Shown: positions 47,213 to 58,031 of the stretch, in pieces
How the letters are laid out: each line of letters opens with the position of its first letter
How positions within the stretch are numbered: position 1 is the first letter of the stretch
DNA from: Spirodela intermedia
Lineage: Eukaryota; Streptophyta; Magnoliopsida; Alismatales; Araceae
Direction of reading: 5' to 3'
Length of the DNA: 64,000 bases
Assembly (NCBI GenBank): GCA_902729315.2
Contig: LR746267.1
Location: 3,294,386-3,358,385 of the forward strand
The notes under the pieces: model-generated
What the model was told of the DNA's origin: nothing
The model's input: the letters and a program-made list of their open reading frames with translations, nothing else
Databases searched by the model: none
Made by a program: the position numbers and the translations under genes

Positions 47213-47425
47213 ATTAATTACAGGGATCAGCTCCATTGAGTCATTAAATAAGAAGTTAATCACAATTTTACCAAAATAAAATAATGAAAGATTTGGCTAT
47301 GTTGTTTCTAGATGATGCCATTAACTTATGTTTGTCTAGATATTCAATCAAGAGGATGATGAATTGTAGCTTAATTTTCCTACTATCTTTTAATTGTGAA
47401 GTTAGGTGATTGTTGAAGGCATCAT
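47213..47425. other. Short intergenic stretch before the family-3 LTR
   Basis: AT-rich with no ORF or repeat recognised. It ends in ATCAT directly before the LTR start, which would be the left copy of a target duplication; the right copy is not in this window. Confidence 0.45.
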
Positions 47426-48991
47426 TGATAACATGCTAAAACTACTCATTAATTACCTTAAAGTGAATATATTTTAGGATCAAATGTCTTATTTTAGCAT
47501 GTTATCATATGTAAAATAGCGAAATAATAATTTTATAATGATTCTAAGAGAATTTCCTATTTTAAAAATATTCTCGGATTTTTTATGATTCAATTTTGAA
47601 TTTACTTTGATATATTTAAGCTATGAGGATATTTAAGTAATTTATGGAAATACATATATTTTATTTGACATATTCTAGGGGGTTTTCTGAAATTTTATGC
47701 ACGTGTCAACTGCTAGATTTTTATATATTTGATGCGCCGTCGTGATCGCGACGGTATGATTATTTAAATTCATGAATATTTTATTCAAGCCGCATTTTAC
47801 GCGGAATGCGAGAAGACGAGGTATCCCACGCGGAAGCCGAGAAGACGTTGACCGCCATCAATGATTGCACCTCTTATTTTGGTGACTAAGGACATCATCA
47901 AAAGCGGCAGTTACGTCTTGTCACCAAAAGTGGCGGCTAAGCACGTTCTCGCACGAAAAACGGCGCGTAAGCATGCTCTCCACTAGGAACGGCGATTAAG
48001 CACGTTTTTCCACTAAAAGTGGCGGTTAAGAACGTCTTGTCACGTAAGCGGCGGTTAAAGACGTCTCTTCTCAACCGTCACCTTTCGGTGCTCCTTTTGC
48101 GGCGGAGACACCCAATCAACAGCCCAGATTTCTCCATCTTCTAGGATTGATATTTGGCGATCTAGAAGGGGTTTCAAGCCCAAATTTTGTGGGCACAATC
48201 TTCAAGATGTCCTCTTCACATCTCCATGTTCGGATCGAAAATCAGCTTCAAGAAGGTTATGAATACGAGGTAAAGGAGTTAAAGATATTTTGAGAAAGGG
48301 CTAAAGGTATTTTGGGAAAATTTCCTTCATTCTTTTTTCTTCTCATCTTCGTGGAAGGATCCCCAACAGTAGTTGGTTGAAGTAAAACAGCTTCTATTTT
48401 AAAGATCCATTCTTCCTCCTCTTCTATGTAATCTTGAGTAATTAGGAGAGGCCTTAAAGGCAAAGTTGAGTGTTGAGGATCGAGTTGCAAAGAGTAAAGT
48501 GCTAGAGATCAACCTGTCAGAGTAAATCGCTTGAACTTGACAATAGATAAAAGCCCAAGTTGAGCAATCTTCTTCTCTATACTTTTTGTTTCCTTTCCTT
48601 TTCCTCTAGGGTGAAACCTAGGGTTTTAGATATATTCTTAGTAGTTACATTATTCCTTGTCAACCCCAACCATTCTTTCTCATTAAAATATTTTCAAAAC
48701 TTCTTTTCTACACCTCTTAGGTCAACCCTAATCTAGGGTTTCTTCCATTACATCCTATTTCATCCATATTTCTCATCTCCCACTCATCTCCCATCTCTAT
48801 TTCTCTTATCTATTTTATAACCTTTTTCCTTCTCATTACTTAGGTTTTTCTTAAAATCATTAATTTTTCTCCTTGTGGTTTGACCCCTATATTACCCTCT
48901 CTACTTATTAGATTGATTAGGATAGTGGAAATATGAATAGTTTTAGATAACCTCACTTAGGACCTATGACATCCCACGTATCAAGTTATCA
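47426..48991 (+). repeat. Family-3 5' LTR (Athila-like)
   Basis: 1566 bp, opening TGATAACATGCTAAA and closing ...CAAGTTATCA, with six-base terminal inverted repeats TGATAA/TTATCA. TTTAGCATGTTATCA at 47493-47507 pairs perfectly with the first 15 bases. Other features are a near-palindrome CCGTCGTGATCGCGACGG (about 47736-47753), six tandem ~30-bp repeats (47892-48067) and a pyrimidine-rich U5. The primer site follows two bases after the end. Confidence 0.82.
47892..48067 (+). repeat. Six-copy ~30-bp tandem repeat in the family-3 LTR
   Basis: The units vary around CACTAAAAGTGGCGGTTAAG plus CACGTCTTGT. Most keep a GGCGGTTAAG-like core and an ACGT core. They lie in the part of the LTR expected to be U3, so they could be a reiterated enhancer. 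Confidence 0.8.
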
Positions 48992-48993
48992 AA

Positions 48994-49011
48994 TGGTGCC
49001 GTTGCTGACGA
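48994..49011 (+). promoter_or_regulatory. Primer-binding site of the family-3 element (tRNA-Asp type)
   Basis: TGGTGCCGTTGCTGACGA matches 14 of 18 bases of the complement of the tRNA-Asp 3' end and starts two bases after the LTR. Confidence 0.75.
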
Positions 49012-49406
49012 GAAAACACTTTGATCTTGTGATTTTTGACTCTGGTGAGTGTTTTTGAGTTTTCCTTGACCTAGATTTTCAAGAAGACATTTAGGTAAGT
49101 GCTGGAAAAAAAAAGAAGAGAAGTCAAGCTTCATATTGGTATAATTTGAAGGATACAATATTATTTTTGAAGTCTATAATTTTTTTTAAAAAAATCCAAA
49201 TTTTTTTCTCAATGTTTTTCACATTTTTATGGATTTGGGAAATATTTTCAGAATTTTCTAAAAAATTCAGACTGAAAAAGGTATTTTTTGCATAATTAAA
49301 CTGAGAAAAAAAAATATTATATATAAAAAAAGGCATCTAAAAATCTAGTGGTACTTGAGATCAGTAAATTTGCATGAAACTTAATTTTCTAATATTTGTA
49401 TGATAT

Positions 49407-49896
49407 TTGATGGTTGCTACTAGGTCTCTACACCCTAAATTGATAAATTTAGATTCATGTTTTGAGGATATTATTGAAACTCTTACGGATAACCCTTCAT
49501 CTTCTGTTAATTTTGTCGAGGGAAACTTTCAACAGCCTACTGAGGTGGATCAATTCCCTAATCAGATGGTGAGAAGATCCATGAGAGATTATTCTATCTC
49601 CTTTGAGAAGCGTCCTATTGCAAGAGTGAATGCCCACATTAATAATGAAATAAATAATGCATTGTTAGGTATTTACCTATCTTTTATGGTTTGCGTAGGG
49701 AGGAGCTATATAATCACCTTGAAGAATTTTCTTCTAAGTGTGAATTTAATTGAATCGAAGGTGTTTGAGTAGAAACCATAAAAATGAATCATCACTTTTG
49801 ATTTGTGGAATGAAATTGAAAATTTTTTTTTGAAGAAGTTTTATTCTCTTGGAAAGACTAACACTTTCAGGAAGATGATCAGAAAATTCTTTCATA
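49407..49896 (+). pseudogene. Family-3 gag, N-terminal part
   Basis: A 121-codon frame (49407-49772) with the RRSMRDYSI motif typical of the start of Athila gag, then a frame break. The following DNA encodes NFFLKKFYSLGKTNTFRKM (about 49824-49885), aligned to FLRKFYPLGKTQNMRK of family 1. The gag is truncated at 49896 by a reverse family-1 LTR. Between the primer site and this frame lies a ~390-bp leader without features. Confidence 0.72.
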
Positions 49897-51459
49897 TCAA
49901 CTAATGTTTCAAAATATTTCTCAAAGAAGATAATTTTTAATGAATTATATAATAATAAATAGAAATAAAATATATTTAAAATTCACAAAAAAGAGAAGTA
50001 AGGGTGTGGACATTAGTATGATGTCAACACCCGGTGAACACGAATTAGGTAAAAACAGAGTTCTACCTTATGATTCTTACGTAAGTGATTACAGACGATT
50101 TAATTGATCAAAATAAAATTTGTAAAAGCCAAAAGAATTAAATTAAATGAAGAATAATTTTGTAAATTTAAATCATAAAATTATCACTAAATGAAGCAAA
50201 AATTAAGTTGAAAGTAAAAAAATAGAGTTTCAACGTCACGAGGACGATGCAACAGCAATGCACCGGAATCTGGAGTGTTCAGGAAGATTGTTATGTAGTG
50301 TCTACGACTTTGAAGGCTCTCCTTATACAAAGATGACGTGGGCAATCTCTAGATCTTCTTATAAAGTCTAGAGATCAATGAAATGAATATTTAGCAGCCG
50401 TCACCCGATGGAGTAAAAAAATGGTGACTTTGCAGCTCTCTAGCAACTGTCACCTGATGAAAAAAAGCTAGATAGAGGTGGGGCGCATGTCAAGGAGCTT
50501 CATCCTCAAGTCCGTGCAACAAAAGAAGGCTCTTCATTACATCTAGTATGCTCTCAAGAGGTGGTGACTCGTCTCCCAACAGATCATCTTCTTCTCGACG
50601 ACGACTTGTTCATCGATCAATCGGAGATAAGTTACTTGATAGATTTGTGATCCTTTTATTATGAATTGTTCAATAATTTTAGTAACAATACTCCGCGAAT
50701 CATGTTGACAAGATTTTTGCTGATGATCAAACAATTCTGACAGCTTAATCCTTTAGCTGCGATTTGCATGAAAGTCATAACTTAATCAAATAAAAATACA
50801 AATTTTGGCTCTCGTAGGATTTAAACCCACACTTGTCATCCGCCTGCATGAGAGAGAGAGAATAAGTTCTCGAATACCCTTATATAGTGATGTCATCATG
50901 GTATCTTGCTGTTATAAAGGAGAAGTATTTTAGGTATTAAAATCTTTGAAAACATTCTAGGGAAGGTATGACTACCAATTTAGTCTCACATCGGCTATAC
51001 GCTGAATGTGAAGACACATGTATGATAATACAAGATTTGGGAATCAATGAATCCCTTTCTCGTGTGTGTGTGACCACTCCTTACCTCACAACTGACAGGC
51101 CATCAATGACATGGAAGGGGAGTGACACACACATGCCCCCATCAGTCTATAGCCGCTTGAGCCCCTACTCGTGGCTCTACCTTGACTACGCTTCCAACCC
51201 CCTTGTGGGTTTGATTGGTTGGCAGGTCCCCCCTTTTTCTATATTTTTATTTTAATTTCTTTTTCTTTATTTATCTCAAAAACATGATTATTAAAATTAT
51301 ATAAATTTGTATAAAATCACATATTAGCCAAAAAATCACATTAACCAACTAAAAACTACTTTTCACAAATTAACATAATTATAAATCTATTTATTCATGA
51401 GTTAAGGCTAAAACTATATTATTTATTAATTATTTACTCATGATAATGAAGACTTATCA
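49897..51459 (-). repeat. Family-1 LTR, 3'-truncated
   Basis: 1563 bp in reverse, lacking the last ~180 bp of the LTR 3' end, and ending with GAAGACTTATCA (LTR start) at 51459. It is the long subtype, with the extra segment at about 50841-50955. The T-arm-like box is degraded (GGATTTAAACC). It cuts the family-3 gag. Confidence 0.82.
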
Positions 51460-51617
51460 CCCCTTAATAGAACTTGTATCATGATAGGCCTCCTCTATTA
51501 GAGGCCATTGATGCATATGAGACTTGTATAATGAAAGTACCCAGTCACTAATTCAATAGCTTCTTGGACTAAAAAGCCCATGTTGTATCATCTTCCTCTA
51601 TTAGCACAATTGTAAAC
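51460..51617. other. Unassigned sequence between two LTRs
   Basis: 158 bp without ORF or known repeat. It contains a short inverted pair GGCCTCCTCTATTAGAGGCC (51488-51507): GGCCTC...GAGGCC with AATAGAGG/CCTCTATT overlap. It is probably continuous with 53170 onward, because the intervening LTR has a target duplication. Confidence 0.4.
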
Positions 51618-53169
51618 TGACATGACTTAGTCTTTGTATATTAAATCACGCAAATCTAAAATTTATAAAACTAGAAAATTCGATAAAATTTCCCAAAAAA
51701 GTAGTAATTTTCCAGGTCGATCACAAAGATGTAATATAATATCTGGTAATTATTCAGAATTTTTCTCAATGAATACGATTTTCTATAAATTTTATACTAG
51801 GAAATGAAAAAATATATATTTAAAATTCACAAAAAAGGGAAATAAGGGTGCGGACGTCAGGATGACGTTAGTGCCTGGCGAATGCGAATCGGGCAAAAAT
51901 AGAGTTCTGCCCGGTGATTCTTACGTAAGCAATTACAGATGATTTAATTAATCAAATCAAGATCTATAAAAGCCGGAAGAATCGTAATTAAACGAAGTAT
52001 ATTTTGGTCAATTAAAATCACACAAATTATCACTAAATGAAGCGTAAAGTAAGTTGAAAGCAAGAAAACAGAGTTCCGGCGTCGCGACAGCAATGCGTCG
52101 GCGATGCACTAGAATCTTGAGCATTTGGGAGGATCATCGTGTAGTGTCCACGGCCTCGAAGGCTCTCCTTGCGAAGTCTAGAGATTAATGAAATGGGTCG
52201 TCGAATCATCTCCGGCGGCTGTCACTTGGCGGAGCAGAAAAACGGTGACTTTGCGGCTCTCCGGCGACTGTCACCCGATGGAGAGGAGCTGGATGGAGGT
52301 GGGGCGCATGTTAGGGAGACTTCATCCTCAAGTCCGCGCAGCAAGAGGAGGCTCTTCATCGCATCCGGTACGCTCTCAGGAGGTGGTGACTCGTCTACCG
52401 GCGGATCGTCCTCTTCCTGATGACGGCTTATTCATCGATCAATCAAAGATACTTTACTTGATGGATTTGTGATCCTTCTATCGTGAATCATTCAGCAATT
52501 TTAGTAACAATGCTCCGCGAATCATGTTGACAAGATTTTCGCCGATGATTTAGAAATTCTGGTTGCTTAATCCTTCACCGATGATCTGTAGGAAAGTCGT
52601 GATAATCAAATAAAAAAATATGAGTTTTGGCTCTAGGAGGATTCAAACCCGCACCGGTTGCCAGCCACTTCTGAGGAAGGTGTGATGCGGGTTTAGTTCC
52701 ACATCGGTTGTGTGCCGATTTTTCAGACGAATATATAGTAATGTTACATTTCTAAGCAAAGTTCCTTCTCTCGCATGTACGACTACTCCTTGCCCCACAG
52801 CTGACTGGCCACCGGTGACGTGAAAGGGGAGTGGCACACACGTGCCCCTATCAGTCCAAGCCACTCGAGCCCCTACTCGCGGCTATTCCCTGACTGAGCT
52901 TCTGACCCGCTTGCAGGCCCGGCTGGCCGACGGGTTCCCCTCATTTTGTCTTATTTTTATTTTTATTTATTTTTCTTTATTTATCTCAAAAGTAAGATTG
53001 TAAAAATCATATAAATTCATATAAAATTATATAATTACCTAAAAATTCACATTAATCAATTGAAAACTACTTTTCACACTTTAACATAAATATAAGTCTA
53101 TTTATCATGAGTTAAGGCTAAAACTATATTATTTACTAATTATTAACTCATGATAATGAAGGCTTATCA
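51618..53169 (-). repeat. Solo family-1 LTR with target duplication
   Basis: 1552 bp in reverse, from TGACATGACTTAGTC to AAGGCTTATCA. The flanks TAAAC (51613-51617) and TGAAC (53170-53174) form a 5-bp target duplication with one change. It is shorter than other copies because of small deletions (near 51680 and 52170). It has an antisense frame of 83 codons starting MRSLEINEMGRR (52169-52420). Confidence 0.85.
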
Positions 53170-54430
53170 TGAACTCTGTAGCTTGATTCTATTTCATGTA
53201 TATCATGTGCTATTGGAGACTTCTCTACTTAGAAGCTTATTCTATATCTATCTATAATTTACCATGGTCATTTGACAATTATATAAGTCTGGTGGTCAAT
53301 CCTTATGTGTTCTTGAGAAGGCAGCTAAGATTGGTTTGTGATCACAATAATATTTGGATGGTTAAGATATAAACCTTTTTTATCACCTTTTTAATGCTGT
53401 CTACTAATATTGGTATTCTTTTTTTTTTAATTTTTTACCCATGATAGATGGGTATTTTGATTAATAAATGATTAACGCAAAATATTATTTATATATCTAG
53501 AAGATGGGTGGCTTGGCAAATTGTTGGTATTATTCACTCCCCCAAGTGGGTCCTCAAATCAATATCCTCCATTAATATGTGGTTCTCTTACAAGATCAAT
53601 GCTTTTATCATCATCTAGATTGGTACGTTATATAGCTCATTTTTTTCCTAAGATTATGATTTATTATTCTCATGGAAGATCTTGTTTACTCGGCATCGAC
53701 TATAAATAGATTCATATAAGTCCAACCTTAACAGAAATATAGTAATTAGATGTGTTATCATAGTTCCTATGCGAGGGTAAATATGGTGAGAACTTACCAA
53801 AAATAAGCCTAGTAAGGTAGTAAGTTTATCACAAGAGCTTGTTGAACCAATACATTGATTACATCGACATGAAATAAGTGAGTTAGTTGTGGTATTGAAC
53901 AGCCTCCTCATACGTGATATTGATCTAAATTTCATTCTGTGCCAAATTTTCTTAGCCAATAATATAAAAAATGGCCAAAATTATTAAACTTTATTCATAA
54001 ATGTCCCAGCTCTATCCTATCTGCAGTAAGAATTATATTTTTCCCTACAAAAAATTGCATCTATTAGTTTTAGTTTTTCCTATTTCCTTAAAAATCCTGC
54101 TTCTGAAAAATTGGTATGCCCCGTCATCAAAAAATACAAGTTTTGAAGCCATTTCCGTCTAGAGCGATGCAGGGTAATGGGTTCTGCATGTAGAGAGAGA
54201 AAGATCGTCTTCCCGTTCGTCTCCTCCAGTCGCCTTCTTGTTCTTCTTCTCCACTCTCTAAGCAGTGTAGGGCTATGGCATCTCCGTGTTAAAAAAAAAA
54301 GAAAAAAAAAATCCAGTTTGCAGAGCTTCGGAGTGAGAATCTGGAGGAGCGAGAAAGGCCCTAGCTGGCAATTCGACCAAACTCATCGTAGAAGAGAAAG
54401 CAACAAGGTGCGTAAAACCCTAGCTCGCCA
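53170..54430. other. Intergenic, 3' side of the COBRA-like gene
   Basis: AT-rich to about 54170 with no recognisable coding or mobile sequence. 54170-54430 is more mixed and probably includes the COBRA-like 3' untranslated region. A telomere-box-like AAAACCCTAGC occurs at about 54415. Confidence 0.4.
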
Positions 54431-56031
54431 TCAGAAGAAGAAGAGGCCATCCACGGTCAACAACAACACGGCCATCACCGTGAGCGAAACCACGACAGAG
54501 AGGCCGCAATGGCCCCGACCTGCATCTGCTCTCGGTATGTCGGTGGGTAGAGCGCACTCCTCGCCATTGAAGTAAACCCTAGAAGGGAACCCATCTCCGG
54601 CCTCTATGTCTATCCCGGGGGTGAGCTTCTTGGTGAAAGAGATCACCGATTGCTGCTTCCCGGGCACTCTCGACCCACCGGACTGGTCCTTGTCCTCTGA
54701 TAATGGCATCAGATAGTTCAACCCCGGGAGCCCTTCGAAGAACAGGGTGTTGTGCAGCTCCGGCAGCTTCGTCCCGTTGAAGGAGTAGACGCGCTCGTAA
54801 CCCTGGAAGGCCCGCCGGAGCTGGACGGCGGCGAACCAGTCCTTGAATGTGTACCCCTCCCAGTTGAAGATGGTGATCCTCGCCGTCCACCCATTTCTGT
54901 AGTTGGAGTAGATGTGCCAGTTGATGCTGACCCCGCAGAAATCCCCGCAGGGGAGAGGGTTTGGCACAGGCCGGTGCTTGATACTGGCCCAGGCTTTGGC
55001 CTTTGCTGTCCTGTTGTTGAACGGCACGAGGAGGGCCTCCGAGGGGAGCAGCAGCGGCGGCGCGTCGGCGTCGCAGACGAGCCCGTCGGCGCAGCCGCAG
55101 GCGCAGGTGCCGCACGGCACGACGGAGTCGTTGTAGTACGCCGAGAAGGAGACGCAGCAGCGGGAGGCCTTGGCCTTGGGGCGGGTGATGTTGCAGACCA
55201 CCTGCCAGCTCGCGACGGCGGTGGAGACGGCGTCCAACCCCGAAGGGTCCGGGAACTCCATGGGGCTGACCCTTTGCGGCGGCCCGCAGAGGTAGTCTGG
55301 GTTGAGGACGCCGGCGATCTTCCAGTTCTGTGGGGGGTAGAGAGCTGTGCGGTTCATGTCCGGGGGGATCTTGAAGACGAGGAGCTGGAAGATGGCTTTG
55401 GACTTGGTGGAATTCATGGTGGGGGGGAGTAAGGAGCCGTTCTTGCAGCAGAAGGGGATCTTTCCGATCTGGTCGTCATCGACGCGTTCTGGGGGGAGGT
55501 CGGCGATGACCGGGCGGCGCTGGCAGTTGAGGACGGCGGCGAAGTCGAGGCTCTGGTAGAAGGTGGAGGCCTCGCCGTAGATGCAGGAGGAGGCGTCCTT
55601 GAGGTGGGTGTAGGCGCCCTTCATGCTGTAGATGAACTCGCCTCGCTTCCACTCCCAGGTGAGGTTCCAGTTGTCGAGGCGGCCCAGAGGGTTCCAGTTG
55701 TCGAGGGTGACCTGGGCCAGGTACTTGCCTTCGAAGGCCTGAAGGACGTCGTAGGCGATGGTGAGGTCGCCGGCCCTCCGCGGCAGGAACTTAGTCGCCG
55801 CCATCTTGTTCGCCTTGAACTTGGGGTCCCTACTGCAGCACAGATACATCACGCTCCCTACTCGCACACAGATACGGATAGAGAGAGAGAGAGAGAGGGA
55901 GACAGAGAGTCAGTCTCACTCCCACAAGATAGATAGATAGAGAGTTAGAGAGAGAGCGAGAGATAGAGAAAGGGAGACAGACAGAGACAGAGGTGGTCTC
56001 AGTCTAGATAGATAGATAGATGGATAGAGAG

Positions 56032-56120
<89 letters not shown>

Positions 56121-56748
56121 GATGAGCTTTGCACGGACGGGGAGGAGAGAGACCGTGTCGGGTGGGTTTGGGGCAGAGGTAGCCATCGTTGAGGAGCTTG
56201 AGGGTTCTGGGCATGGGGAGGGCGGGATCTCTGAGGCCGAACTGGGTGCCCTTGAGCTGGACCTCGATCTGGATCTGGTTGATATCGCCGGCGGTGTCGA
56301 TGGAGTTCTTGAGGTCGGTCTGGGGGAAGCCGGAGAGTGCAGTCCCGTTGCCGACGTGCGCAGGGAACTCGGGGCCCTCGGTGAGGACGGCGCCGGAGGC
56401 CGAGACGAGGATCTCGCCGTGCTGGAAGCCGATGAAGAGGTTCCATCCCTGAAGGTCCTGCCGGCCAGTGTTGAGCAGGGTGGCCACGGACTCGAAGGCC
56501 CACGCCTGAGCAGACGCGTTCTTGACGTGGGGGTACTCCTTGGAGCGGCGAAGGAAGGTGTAGGTGAGGAAGATGCCGTCGCAATTCTCCGCCGCGGGCG
56601 GGGTTGCCGCCTCCTCGACGAGGCCGTAGTCGTCCGCCCTGCCTGGGGACGGGGAGGCGGCTAGGAGGAAGAGGAAGAGGAGAGAGCAGAAGTGGGTTCG
56701 AGACCGCATCCTTTTTCCTCCTCCTCTGTAAGGAGAAAGCTCCTCCAT
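54431..56748 (-). CDS. COBRA-like protein (COBL7/COBL10-type), GPI-anchor type
   Basis: Two exons, 56748-56154 and 55857-54431 (2022 bp, 673 residues). Donor CACG|GTCTC and acceptor AGTAG|GGAGC keep the frame (...PTRHG-SVMYLCC...). Order: signal peptide (hydrophobic SLLFLFLLAAS at about 22-32; the Met at 14 could be the real start); the extra N-terminal domain of the long COBL clade (about 45-195); the COBRA domain with LDNWNPLGRLDNWNLTWEW (about 250-268); the hallmark CCVSFSAYYNDSVVPCGTCA at 432-451; NCS-type glycosylation sites (NGT, NIT, NDS); and the YSFNGTKLPEL and FEGLPGLNYLM blocks. It ends in a hydrophobic tail (GLSVVVSLTVMAVLLL) that fits a GPI-attachment signal. COBRA-like proteins sit on the outer plasma membrane and help organise cellulose or guide tip growth. 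The length and extra domain place it with COBL7-11 rather than COBRA/COBL4. It looks intact. Confidence 0.92.
55858..56153 (-). repeat. Microsatellite-filled intron of the COBRA-like gene
   Basis: The single 296-bp intron is mostly simple repeats on the plus strand: (GA)n at 55879-55896, GATA units at 55926-55940 and 56006-56021, (AT)n at about 56036-56062 and (GA)n at about 56066-56117. In the transcript these are CT- and AT-rich, leaving little unique sequence beyond the splice sites. Confidence 0.92.
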
Positions 56749-56921
56749 GCGGGACAGCTGATGAGGGAGAATCCTCTCTCTCTCTCTCTATTCGGAGGGG
56801 AGAGGAAGCTCTCCGAATGAAAACAGCTGAGCTCCGCAGTTCTTTCTTCCCTCCCCCTTCACCCCCCCTCGTCCTCTCATTCCTTTCTATTTTTTTCCAG
56901 TTTCCTCCTCATCTCTCTCTC

Positions 56922-56988
<67 letters not shown>

Positions 56989-57190
56989 GGCTACCAAGGA
57001 TAGATAGAGAACAGCTGAGCTCCGCAGTTCCTTCTTCCCTCCCCTTTACCCTCCCATTCCTTTCTATTTTTTCCCAGTTCCTTCCTCCTCTCTCTCTCTT
57101 TTCTCTCTCGGTGGGCACCAAGGATACATAGAGACCGTGGGGAGGGAGGAGAGAAGGGAGCTGGCGACGGCTGACCAGATCAGCGGTGTG
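56749..57190 (-). promoter_or_regulatory. COBRA-like leader/promoter with tandem duplication
   Basis: Upstream of the ATG lies a pyrimidine-rich region on the plus strand. A unit starting ACAGCTGAGCTCCGCAGTTC occurs at 56824 and again at 57011 (period 187 bp). Each copy is followed by CATTCCTTTCTATTTTTT, a CT microsatellite (56911-56985 in the first, shorter in the second) and a GG(A/T)GG(C/G)(T/C)ACCAAGGATA string. It probably covers the 5' untranslated region; no TATA box is clear. Confidence 0.6.
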
Positions 57191-58031
57191 TTCGCGGCTA
57201 TTTATGGACGAGAGTCGTTCGCATGCATAAAGGATACTACTTACACGTCTCTTCATTTTATGAAAAAAATAGTAATCTTTCAACATTAGCTCGAGATCTA
57301 AGCGACGTCATGCTAAAGGATACTACTATCGGTCCTTCGTTGTATTTTGACGTTCTCAACATGGTTATCTACGGATGACGCGGGCCTTCTTAAAGTATTT
57401 CAGTAAGTTCGGGCTTCAAAGGGCTTTTCGGGCCGGGCTCTGTTAAAGGTCTGAGCAGGCCCGATTTTTATTCAGGCCCACCAGGCATGCATGGGCGAGA
57501 TTGTGCGTCTTTCTCTCTCTACCCACCATCTCTATCCCCTTTCGCTACATCTAAATTCAACTCTCTCTCTCTCTCTCTCTCTCACTTGCTCTCGTTGCGT
57601 GAAAACAACGAGGGCAGAGTTAAGTAAATTCTACCCTCTCCCTCTCTCGCTCTCTAGCTAGAGTGTTGGAACGTGAAGATTATTTTTACGACTGAATCAA
57701 TGAGCATTAGCGGGTACAGAGAGTCTCTTTCTCTCTCAAGCCACCTCTCTGTCTCCCTCCGCACTCCACTGCAGACTCAATTAAATTCTGCCGACCCTCT
57801 CTCGCTCCCTCATCCCCAGAAACCGCGTGTCTGGATTTTGAGCACGTGATATATAATTTTAGGGCCACCTCAGAAACGACAAAAAAAAGATCTGCCCTAG
57901 ATCTACCGCAATCGCGTTCACCCACTGCTGCAGTGTTATCCACAATGTCGGCTACTCAAGTCAGCAGGAGGAGAGAGAGAGACAGAGAGGGGACGCTTGC
58001 TCCCTAGATAAAGAGAGTGGCTGAGAGGAGA
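57191..58031. other. Intergenic, upstream of the COBRA-like gene
   Basis: Mixed-composition sequence with GGGCC-rich motifs (57405-57470) and short CT runs (57560-57583). No gene, LTR end or RNA is recognised. Confidence 0.45.

Noticed and set aside
46932-47279. Frames of Cys-Val and Arg-Glu repeats in both strands
   Set aside because: Translation of (GT)n and (GA)n microsatellites in a pseudogene intron.
53521-53709. 62-codon frame with Ser/Pro-rich start
   Set aside because: Short, AT-rich context, no homology recognised and no supporting splice or start context.
54177-54575. 132-codon plus-strand frame beside the COBRA-like stop
   Set aside because: Low-complexity Lys/Arg content, overlaps the COBRA-like 3' end antisense, no domain.
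54579-55115. 178-codon Arg/Leu-rich minus-strand frame
   Set aside because: Out-of-frame shadow of COBRA-like exon 2.
54752-55432. 226-codon plus-strand frame
   Set aside because: Antisense shadow of the GC-rich COBRA-like exon 2; no family signature, while the opposite strand is clearly COBRA-like.
56020-56664. 214-codon plus-strand frame beginning with repeats
   Set aside because: Runs from the intron microsatellite into the antisense of COBRA-like exon 1.
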